Shown: positions 51,401 to 59,371 of the stretch, piece by piece
Numbering within the stretch: position 1 is the first letter of the stretch
Layout of the letters: each line of letters opens with the position of its first letter
NCBI GenBank assembly: GCA_905236285.1
Contig: CAJOPN010000003.1
Coordinates: 1-59,371 of the forward strand
Source of the DNA: an uncultured Selenomonadaceae bacterium
Lineage (GTDB): Bacteria > Bacillota > Negativicutes > Selenomonadales > Selenomonadaceae
Direction of reading: 5' to 3'
DNA length: 59,371 nt
Notes under the pieces: model-generated
Database searches by the model: none
Seen by the model: the letters and a program-made list of their open reading frames with translations, nothing else
What the model was told of the DNA's origin: nothing
Translations under genes and position numbers: made by a program

Positions 51401-53062
51401 TTATTTACATACTCCGCAACGTTTGCAATTTTCAAAGCATTTTAATGTTTTCTCCATTTTTTCAGCTTTTTTATATTCTTCATACAAATATTTTTTTGAA
51501 AATCCCATATCCAAAAAATCCCAAGCAAATTTTTCATCTTTGTCGCGTTCTCTGTATAAATATTCTTTTTCATCGACATCTAAAATTTTCATTGCTTGTT
51601 TAAATTTTTTTATCCCTCCCATTTCGTGCGATTTTAATAAAATTTCTCCGATTTTTTCGTCGCCGCGTGATAAAATTCCTTGAATTTCAGTTTCTCGTGT
51701 CGATTCGGCTATTATTTCTATGTTTTTTTCTTTTAATTCTTTTCGGATTTTTTTTAAACTTTCGTCCAAATATTTTTTTTCTGCCATTTTCGACCATTGA
51801 AACGGAGTAAAAGGTTTTGGAATGAAAGGATTTATACTTAGTGTCAATTTTCCGTTTGATTTTTTTATTTCCATATATTTTTTTATTCGTTTGGCAAGTT
51901 CAATTATCGCGTCAACATCTTCAAATGTTTCAAAAGGCAGTCCGATCATAAAATAAAGTTTAAAATTTTTAATTCCCGCCGAAATTCCCAATTCCAAAGT
52001 TTTAAAAATATGTTCTTCTTCAATTCCTTTGTTAATTACTGCCCGCATTTTTGAACTTCCGGCTTCAGGAGCAATCGTCAACGTTTTCAAGCCGCTTTCT
52101 GCCAATAATTTTACCAATTCTTCAGTCACGGAATCTGCTCGAAATGATGCAACCGACATCGGCAAATTATTTTCGCGAATTATTTTACAAATTTCATTTA
52201 TTTGAGGATAATCCGAGATTGCTGCTCCCATTAATCCGATTTTCTTATTAAATTTTTTGGCAGACAAAATTTCTTCACGCAAAATTTCCAATGAGCGATT
52301 GCGAGGATTTCTGAAACAATATCCTGCCATGCAAAAACGACAGTGACGACCGCAGCCTCTGGCAGTCTCAATTAAATACATGTTAAATTCGGCATCATCG
52401 GTAACAATAATTGTATGAGCCGGAAATTCATCAAGATTTTTTAAAAATTGTCTGCGAACGATTTTTTTAAATTTTGGAACGAAAACGCCTTCAACTTCAG
52501 ATAATTTTTTTAAAATTTCAATTCGTGATAAATTTTGGGATTTTGCGAGATAAAAAGTATCGAAAAAATTCGGCAAAACAACTTCAGCTTCACCGATTAT
52601 GAAAGCGTCAACGAAATCTTGCAAAGGAACGGGATTAAAAGTTGCACAAGGACCGCCGGCAATTATAATCGGATCAAAATCATTCCTTTCCGATGACTTT
52701 AATTTAATTTTACCGATTTGAAGAATTTTTAAAAAATTAAAATAATCCGGCTCGAAAGAAAGAGAAAAACCTATAAGAGGAAATTTGAAAAGCGGCGTTT
52801 GAGATTCCGTACTCAAAATTGGAGAATCCGATTTTTCAAGCATTTGAAGAAATTTAAAATCAGGCAAAAAAAATCTCTCACAGGAAGTATCGGAGCGAGA
52901 ATTGAGTAAGTCATAAATAATGTGAATGCCGAGATTGCTCATGCCGACGTGATAAAGATTCGGATAAACCAGAGCAAATTTTTGACGACCTGCTCCATTG
53001 TGAATTACATAACCTTTTTCATTTTTAAGGCGATTTTTTAAAAAATTTGTAAAAGTATTCAT
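51401..53062 (-). CDS. B12-binding-type radical SAM protein (TIGR03960-like)
   Basis: FALVYPNLYHVGMSNLGIHIIYDLLN, IETARGCGRHCRFCMAGYCFRNPRNRS, C-terminal Cys cluster CFENCKRCGVCK. Confidence 0.85.
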   Translation of the reverse strand: MNTFTNFLKNRLKNEKGYVIHNGAGRQKFALVYPNLYHVGMSNLGIHIIYDLLNSRSDTSCERFFLPDFKFLQMLEKSDSPILSTESQTPLFKFPLIGFSLSFEPDYFNFLKILQIGKIKLKSSERNDFDPIIIAGGPCATFNPVPLQDFVDAFIIGEAEVVLPNFFDTFYLAKSQNLSRIEILKKLSEVEGVFVPKFKKIVRRQFLKNLDEFPAHTIIVTDDAEFNMYLIETARGCGRHCRFCMAGYCFRNPRNRSLEILREEILSAKKFNKKIGLMGAAISDYPQINEICKIIRENNLPMSVASFRADSVTEELVKLLAESGLKTLTIAPEAGSSKMRAVINKGIEEEHIFKTLELGISAGIKNFKLYFMIGLPFETFEDVDAIIELAKRIKKYMEIKKSNGKLTLSINPFIPKPFTPFQWSKMAEKKYLDESLKKIRKELKEKNIEIIAESTRETEIQGILSRGDEKIGEILLKSHEMGGIKKFKQAMKILDVDEKEYLYRERDKDEKFAWDFLDMGFSKKYLYEEYKKAEKMEKTLKCFENCKRCGVCK

Positions 53063-53120
53063 AATTTGAAAGTATAACACAGACTTGACGAAAATCAAAA
53101 AAATATGTTAGACTAAATAA

Positions 53121-54938
53121 ATGGAAGAGAAAGAATTTTTGCAAAAAGCGGCGATTGCATCGATAAGTTATTTTGTATCGATGATTGCATTTTATTTGGA
53201 CATAGGTCAAAATATGGGAAATTATTGGCTTAATGCAATAATTCCGATGATATTTTGTTTGATTTTAATTCAATATTCGACGAAAAAATATATCTTCACG
53301 AAATTTATGATTCCAAATTTATTGAGCGGACTTTTGTGGAGTAGTGCATTTCCGATTTTATACGTTTGGACTTATGAAAAAGCATGGTTTATGTCGCTGA
53401 CTTATTACGATTTTGTAATAGGAACGTCGATTTTTTTATTTTTGACAAGTTTGGAAGTAATTTTGAATTGGAAAATATCGAAAAAGAAAAGTTCAGCGAT
53501 AATGGCGGCATTAAATTTTATATTTATTTTGATTCCATTCATAGAATACGCATATTATTTTATGACTTGGCATTGTCTTTCACCGGCATCACTTATGGCG
53601 TTATACTTGACGAATTGGAAAGAAAGCATAGATTTTTTGCGCGGAAATGTCGGCGATATAAATTTAATAATAATTTTTGTCGTGACGGGATTTTTATTAA
53701 AAAAATCGTATGAAATTCACAAAAAATTTGCCGAAGAAATAAAAAAATTGCCTAAAAAAAATTATGAAAAAATATCTGCAATAATCGTTGTAGTTTGTTC
53801 GAGCCTGGCATTAATTTATTATCCGCCGCAAAGCTCAATAGCAACGTTGTGGAAAAATGTTACGGACTATGTTGAAAAAATGCAAGAATATAATGTCGGA
53901 CATGCAGAAAGATATGAAAATTTACAAATAGACGAAAAAAATACATTGGCGGCAAAAACGACGGGAACAGTAATAATTGTAATCGGAGAGAGTGCATCTC
54001 GAAGTTATATGAAGGCATTTAACGAAAAATTTGAATTTGAAGACACACCGATATTGAGCGCGAAAAAAATTGAAGGATTTGAAAAAAACGGCTTTATAAT
54101 TTACGAAAATATTTATTCATCGTGGTCTCAAACAGTTCCTTCATTACAAAGAGCATTGACGGAACAAAGTCAATATAACGAAAAAGAATTTGAAAAATCT
54201 GTGTCGATAATAGATGTTGCCAAAAAATCGGGATACAAAACGTATTGGTTCAGCAATCAAGGACGATATGGAGAATATGACAGCGCAATAACATTGGTAG
54301 CAAAGACTGCAGAAATTTCAGAGTGGACGGACGATGCTTACGATTTTTCAGACAAATATGATTCTGCGCTTCTTAAATATTTGGAAAAAGTTGACGGAAG
54401 AGAAAATAATTTTATAGTTCTTCATTTAATGGGAAGTCACATTTATTATAATAATCGCTATCCGAAAGAATTTAAAAAATGGACGACGAAAGACGGAACG
54501 GGAATGGCGACGGCTGCTCCTTCATATGCAAATTCAATTTTATATACTGATTATATTTTGAATGAAATTTATGAATATGCGAAAAAAAATTTAAATTTGG
54601 AGGCGATGATATATTTTTCGGATCACGGCGAAAATTTAAATATTTCACATAATCCTGATGTATTCAGTTTTGATATGGTTAGAATTCCGATGTTTGTATA
54701 TTTATCTGAAGAATATCGCGAAAAATTGCCTGAGAGAACGGAAAATTTGCGAAGGAATGAGAAAAAATATTTTACAAACGACATGCTGTATGATACAATT
54801 TGCGGAATAATAAATGCGCCGTCAAATAAGTATGAGGTACGACAAGATTTTTCGTCTGAGGGATATAATTTTAATCGTGAAAATTTAACGACGATGCTCG
54901 GACAACATTCATTGAAGGAAGATGTCGAGCAAAATTAA
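53121..54938 (+). CDS. EptA-like phosphoethanolamine transferase / sulfatase-family membrane protein
   Basis: N-terminal TM helices; VIIVIGESASRSYM, SQTVPSLQRALTEQSQ, FIVLHLMGSHIYYNNRYP, YFSDHGENL. Confidence 0.88.
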   Translation: MEEKEFLQKAAIASISYFVSMIAFYLDIGQNMGNYWLNAIIPMIFCLILIQYSTKKYIFTKFMIPNLLSGLLWSSAFPILYVWTYEKAWFMSLTYYDFVIGTSIFLFLTSLEVILNWKISKKKSSAIMAALNFIFILIPFIEYAYYFMTWHCLSPASLMALYLTNWKESIDFLRGNVGDINLIIIFVVTGFLLKKSYEIHKKFAEEIKKLPKKNYEKISAIIVVVCSSLALIYYPPQSSIATLWKNVTDYVEKMQEYNVGHAERYENLQIDEKNTLAAKTTGTVIIVIGESASRSYMKAFNEKFEFEDTPILSAKKIEGFEKNGFIIYENIYSSWSQTVPSLQRALTEQSQYNEKEFEKSVSIIDVAKKSGYKTYWFSNQGRYGEYDSAITLVAKTAEISEWTDDAYDFSDKYDSALLKYLEKVDGRENNFIVLHLMGSHIYYNNRYPKEFKKWTTKDGTGMATAAPSYANSILYTDYILNEIYEYAKKNLNLEAMIYFSDHGENLNISHNPDVFSFDMVRIPMFVYLSEEYREKLPERTENLRRNEKKYFTNDMLYDTICGIINAPSNKYEVRQDFSSEGYNFNRENLTTMLGQHSLKEDVEQN

Positions 54939-54956
54939 GGGAGGCGACTTATTTTT

Positions 54957-56043
54957 ATGAAATATTCATTGTGCGATGATTTTTTAAATTCCAAAAAAAT
55001 AATTTATCCGTTGGCAAAATATTTATCGCCGTATTTGAAAGGAAAAACAAATTTTACACCTTGGGCAGTAGAAATACATCCTACAGCAAAATGCAATCAT
55101 CAATGTATTCATTGTTCATATAAAGAAAGAAATTCAAATCGTGTCGAAATGCCGACGGAAGTTTTTCAAAAATTAATAAATTCTTTAATAGAAATGAAAA
55201 TCAGAGGCGTTTATTTTTCGGGAGGCGGCGAACCTTGCACTTATCCGGAACTTCCTTCAGCGATAAAAAAATTGAATGAAAACGGGATCGAAGTTGCATT
55301 GGTTACGAACGGGACATTGTTTGAAAAAAATGGTTTAAATGAGATTGCAAATCATATAAATTATATTGCTGTATCAGTTCCCAGTTGTACAAAAAATATT
55401 TATGAAAAAATAACAGGTCGCGACTTAATGGAAAAAATAATTTCTTTGCCCAAAAATATAAAAAGCAAATGGAAAAATGAATCGCCGATAATCGGAGCAA
55501 GAGTTGTAATAACAAATTTAATTGCGGAAGAAGTTCCACATATTTTGAATACTCTCAGCAAAGAAGTAGGGGGGGGGGTATGATTATGTTTTGTTCAAAA
55601 TCGTTCGTGATTATGAAGATCGCGGACTCGGTTTATCTGAAGAAATGGTCATAAAATTAAAAAATGAAATAAAAATTTTAAGCGACGAAGGAAAAATAAA
55701 TCATCGTTTTACAAATCTTGATAAAATTTTTTCTTATCGCAAGCCTTATAATCCTGAAGGCAAATGTCATATAAATCGAATGGGATTATTGGCAGTCGTT
55801 ACGCCTGAAGGTGATGTTTATCCCAACATTGCAGAAATTGGAAATGACGAATTTTGTGCAGGAAATTTAAGTAATTTGCCTTTTGAAAAAATTTGGAACG
55901 GCGAAAGACATTTGCAAGTCAAAAATAAATCCGATGAACAATGGCAAGAAGGAAAATGTAAAAATTGTCGTGCTGTTTCATATAATCTCAGAATAAATGA
56001 TATTTTATTGGAAATTCCGATTGAGGAAGATCCTTTCTTGTAA
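54957..56043 (+). pseudogene. Radical SAM/SPASM protein split by a G10 tract; candidate phase-variable gene in the OFF frame
   Basis: ORF 54957..55583 carries CNHQCIHC and FSGGGEP and ends KEVGGGV*. The next frame from the tract reads GGG-YDYVLFKIVRDYEDRGLGLSEE...SPASM-like Cys region to 56043. G9 or G12 gives one continuous ORF. Confidence 0.87.
55569..55578 (+). repeat. Poly-G tract (G10)
   Basis: aagaagtaggggggggggtatgattatg; GTA + nG + TAT needs n divisible by 3 for continuity; observed n=10. Confidence 0.97.
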
Positions 56044-56099
56044 ATTTTTTATGTCATCACTTTCTGCAAATTTTTTTCTTTCGGAAAGTGGTGATTATT

Positions 56100-57104
56100 T
56101 TGCATTACAAAAAAATATTGGTTACAGGCGCAGACGGATTTATCGGTTCGCATTTAACCGAGACTTTAATTCGTGAAGGCAATAATGTAAAGGCATTCGT
56201 TCAATATAATTCTTTCAACTCATGGGGCTGGCTCGATTGTACGGATACCGAAATAAAAAAATCTCTGGAGGTATTTTCGGGAGACATTCGCGATTCGCAC
56301 GGAGTCAAAACAGCGATGAAAGACTGCGATTGCGTAATAAATTTGGCGGCATTGATTGCAATTCCTTATTCTTATCATTCGCCGGATACTTATATTGATA
56401 CAAATGTCAAAGGTGCATTGAATGTTGTGCAGGCGGCACGAGATCTAGATATTTCAAAAATTGTCCAGACCTCAACTTCTGAAGTTTATGGAACGGCGCA
56501 ATTCGTACCGATAACCGAAAAACATCCTCTGCATGCTCAATCACCGTATGCAGCAAGCAAAATCGGAGCCGATCAAATTGCAATGTCGTTTTATAATTCA
56601 TTTGGATTGCCGGTTGCAATAATAAGACCTTTCAACACGTACGGACCGAGACAATCGGCAAGAGCAGTAATTCCGACGATTATAACGCAAATCTTAAACG
56701 GAAACAAAAAAATAAAATTGGGAGCAATTTCACCTACTAGAGATTTTAATTACATCAAAGATACCGTTCAAGGCTTTATATCCGTTGCAAATTCGGAAAA
56801 ATCAATCGGCGAAGTTATAAATATCGGAAGTAATTTTGAAATTTCAATAGGCGAAACTGCGAAACTCATTGCCGAAATTTTAAATGTCGAAATTGAAATT
56901 GAAACTGATGAAATAAGATTGAGACCTGAAAAAAGTGAAGTCAACAGGCTTTGGGCAGACAATTCAAAAGCAAAAAATTTATTGAATTGGCAGCCGAAAT
57001 TTTCAGGAAAAGACGGAATGCGGAGAGGTTTAAAAGAAACGATCGAATGGTTTTCAAATAACGAAAATATTAAAAAGTACAAGGCAGATGTGTATAATTT
57101 ATGA
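56100..57104 (+). CDS. legB: LegB-like NAD-dependent 4,6-dehydratase (extended SDR)
   Basis: KKILVTGADGFIGSHLTETLI, TSTSEVYGTAQFVPITEKHPLHAQSPYAASKIGAD, IRPFNTYGPRQSARAVIPTII. TTG start preferred over the ORF-track start at 56088. Confidence 0.85.
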   Translation: MHYKKILVTGADGFIGSHLTETLIREGNNVKAFVQYNSFNSWGWLDCTDTEIKKSLEVFSGDIRDSHGVKTAMKDCDCVINLAALIAIPYSYHSPDTYIDTNVKGALNVVQAARDLDISKIVQTSTSEVYGTAQFVPITEKHPLHAQSPYAASKIGADQIAMSFYNSFGLPVAIIRPFNTYGPRQSARAVIPTIITQILNGNKKIKLGAISPTRDFNYIKDTVQGFISVANSEKSIGEVINIGSNFEISIGETAKLIAEILNVEIEIETDEIRLRPEKSEVNRLWADNSKAKNLLNWQPKFSGKDGMRRGLKETIEWFSNNENIKKYKADVYNL

Positions 57105-58288
57105 CTAATGAAGAAAAATTTTTTATTGAAAATATCAGAAAAAAATTAAAACAGGCTTTGAATGCAGAAAATTTTATTCCATTGCATGAACCGAATTTCA
57201 GCGGCAATGAAAATAAATATGTCAGCGAATGTGTAAATACCGGATGGGTATCTTCAGTCGGAAAATTTGTTGATTCATTTGAAAAAAATTTGGCTGAATA
57301 TACCGGAGTAAAAAGAGCAGTAGCAGTCGTCAACGGAACTTCGGCACTTCATATAAGTTTAATTTCAGTCGGAGTTAAGGCGAATGATGAAATATTAATT
57401 CCGGCTCTTACATTCATAGCAACAGCAAATGCAGTAACTTATTGTAATGCGATTCCTCATTTCGTTGATAGTGCAGATGATACATTGGGAATTGATCCGA
57501 TTAAATTGGAATCTTATTTAAGAGAAATATCCGAAATACGAAACGGATTTTGTTACAATAAGTTAACCGATCGCCGAATTTCTGCAGTCGTTCCAATGCA
57601 CACTTTCGGTCATCCCGTTGATATGGAAAAATTAATTGAAGTCGCTGAAAAATATAATCTGGTTATCGTCGAGGATTGTGCAGAATCAATCGGATCATTT
57701 TATAAAAATATCCACACGGGAAATTTCGGAAAAGTGGCGGCAATAAGTTTTAACGGAAACAAAACAATTACGACAGGAGGAGGCGGTGCAGTTCTTACGA
57801 ATGATGAAGAATTGGGAAAATTTATAAAACATATCACGACTCAGGCAAAAATACCTCATCGTTGGGAATTTTCTCACGATTATATCGGTTACAATTATCG
57901 AATGCCGAATATTAATGCCGCTTTGGGTTGTGCACAGCTGGAACAATTAAATAGTTTCATTGAGAAGAAAAGAAAACTTGCGGTGAAATATAAAAATTTA
58001 TTCCAAACGATTGAAGGAATTAAATTTTTTGAAGAACCGAAATTTGCCAAAAGTAATTATTGGCTCAATGCAATTATTTTAGAAAAGAAATATCAACATT
58101 TGAGAGATGAATTACTTTCAGAATTGAACGACAACAATATAATGTCACGTCCGATTTGGAATTTGATGTATAAAATGAAAATGTATGAAAATTGTCCGCG
58201 AATGAATTGTGAGACGGCTGAAGAAATAAATCGGAGACTAATAAACATTCCGAGTAGTGCAAAATTGGCAGAGGATTTTAAAAAATGA
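57101..58288 (+). CDS. legC: LegC-like DegT-family aminotransferase
   Basis: FIPLHEPNFSGNENKYVSECVNTGWVSSVGKFVDSFE, VVNGTSALHISLISVGV, ISFNGNKTITTGGGGAV; follows legB. Confidence 0.87.
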   Translation: MTNEEKFFIENIRKKLKQALNAENFIPLHEPNFSGNENKYVSECVNTGWVSSVGKFVDSFEKNLAEYTGVKRAVAVVNGTSALHISLISVGVKANDEILIPALTFIATANAVTYCNAIPHFVDSADDTLGIDPIKLESYLREISEIRNGFCYNKLTDRRISAVVPMHTFGHPVDMEKLIEVAEKYNLVIVEDCAESIGSFYKNIHTGNFGKVAAISFNGNKTITTGGGGAVLTNDEELGKFIKHITTQAKIPHRWEFSHDYIGYNYRMPNINAALGCAQLEQLNSFIEKKRKLAVKYKNLFQTIEGIKFFEEPKFAKSNYWLNAIILEKKYQHLRDELLSELNDNNIMSRPIWNLMYKMKMYENCPRMNCETAEEINRRLINIPSSAKLAEDFKK

Positions 58289-59370
58289 AAATTGAGGAAT
58301 TAAATAAATATCTTGGAAATATTCAAATGACGATAGTCGAGGCAATGCAGAGAATCGATAAAAACAATGCAGGAATTTTATACATTGCCGATGAGCAAAG
58401 AAAATTAATCGGAAGTTTAACGGACGGAGATATAAGAAGATGGATAATCAAAACAGGCGAATTGACTGGAAAAATTGAACAAGCAATGTTTTGCAATCCA
58501 AAATTTTTATTTGAAGAAAATTATAATTACGAAACCGAAAAAAATTTTTTTTCATCAAATACTCTGCAGTCTGTTCCGATAGTCGACAAAAATAAAAAAA
58601 TCATCAATATTATATTCAGAAATAAAAATGCAATAAACGTTCTCAACAAAAATAATATCTCACTTTCAAAGATTCCGATTATAATAATGGCAGGCGGAAA
58701 AGGCACCAGATTATATCCTTATACAAAAATTATTCCTAAACCTTTGATTCCGATCGGTGATGTTCCGATTATCGAAAGAATTTTAAATCGTTTCAGAAAA
58801 TATGGAGCAGAAAAATTTTTTATAACCCTCAATCATAAAAAAGAAATGATAAAATCATATCTCAATGAACTTAATGTCAATTATGAAATTAATTACGTTG
58901 AAGAAAATGAGCCGCTCGGAACGGCAGGAAGCATAAGACTGATTGATGAAAAATTTGATACTCCGATCATTGTGACAAATTGTGATATATTGATTGAAAC
59001 AAATTACGAAGATATTTTTTTGCATCATAAAAAATTTAAAAATGCTTTGACGATTGTATCCTCATTAAAAAATACAACGATTCCTTACGGCGTGATTCAT
59101 TCTCGTGAAGAAGGAATAGTATCATCGATGGAAGAAAAACCGATAATTTCATATCTGATAAATACGGGAATGTACATAATAAATGCGGAGCATATTGAAA
59201 AAATTCCGAAAGATGAAGTTTTCAATATGACAGATTTGATTGACAGACTGATTAAAGAAAATTATAAAGTCGGAATATATCCAATTAGTGAAGATTCATT
59301 TTTGGATATGGGAGAATTTGAAGAAATGAAACGAATGGAAGAAAAAATTTACAGCAATGTGATTCGCTGA
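58285..59370 (+). CDS. Nucleotidyltransferase with N-terminal CBS pair (PtmE-like sugar-1-P guanylyltransferase)
   Basis: CBS-like N terminus (GILYIADEQRKLIGSLTDGDIRRWI) followed by IIMAGGKGTRLYPYTKIIPKPLIPIGDVPIIERIL; follows legB-legC. Confidence 0.82.
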   Translation: MKIEELNKYLGNIQMTIVEAMQRIDKNNAGILYIADEQRKLIGSLTDGDIRRWIIKTGELTGKIEQAMFCNPKFLFEENYNYETEKNFFSSNTLQSVPIVDKNKKIINIIFRNKNAINVLNKNNISLSKIPIIIMAGGKGTRLYPYTKIIPKPLIPIGDVPIIERILNRFRKYGAEKFFITLNHKKEMIKSYLNELNVNYEINYVEENEPLGTAGSIRLIDEKFDTPIIVTNCDILIETNYEDIFLHHKKFKNALTIVSSLKNTTIPYGVIHSREEGIVSSMEEKPIISYLINTGMYIINAEHIEKIPKDEVFNMTDLIDRLIKENYKVGIYPISEDSFLDMGEFEEMKRMEEKIYSNVIR

Positions 59371-59371
59371 A

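Noticed and set aside
53071-53114. Divergent promoter-like elements (minus TTGATT-N16-TATACT; plus TTGACG-N18-TAGACT) between the radical SAM and EptA-like genes
   Set aside because: The predicted transcription starts fall almost on the start codons, leaving no room for an RBS; start sites or boxes are uncertain.
56055-56095. ATCACTTTC...GAAAGTGGTGAT imperfect hairpin between the radical SAM gene and legB
   Set aside because: Needs a 3-nt bulge and has no T-run after the 3' arm; could be an RBS-sequestering element but too weak to call.

Overview
The window is AT-rich bacterial chromosomal DNA. TonB/ExbB/ExbD alongside a Firmicutes-type L27 N-terminal extension plus Prp protease, and an orphan Na+-pumping decarboxylase beta/gamma pair, suggest a diderm Firmicute (Negativicutes-like); this is an inference. 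Most genes are conserved housekeeping: cbiC, coaX, dusB, sbcCD, a tRNA-Gln, trkHA, sstT, rplU-prp-rpmA, argD, nudC, hypC, an LCP protein, tonB/exbDB, nagZ, trpS, miaB, mutS, deoD, an NCS2 permease and prfC. Accessory genes include a serpin lipoprotein, a GH84 enzyme, a sensory cluster, a glycan cluster (40.7-48.4 kb) and the start of a legionaminic-acid-type sugar locus (53.1-59.4 kb). The main finding is two long poly-G tracts, G9 at 7946-7954 (minus-strand gene) and G10 at 55569-55578 (plus-strand gene). Each sits inside a gene and splits it into two ORFs that a single-G length change would rejoin. The genes are an FkbM-type methyltransferase and a radical SAM/SPASM protein, so both look like slipped-strand phase-variable glycan or surface-modification genes, currently read in the OFF frame. 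Secondary findings: a possibly shared uncharacterised N-terminal module on the FkbM and DUF4422 proteins; a PTS-EIIC / BMP-binding protein / hybrid histidine kinase operon; a degenerate GGDEF-EAL receptor; and structured leaders. All calls were made by reading sequence and ORF translations; no database search was run.
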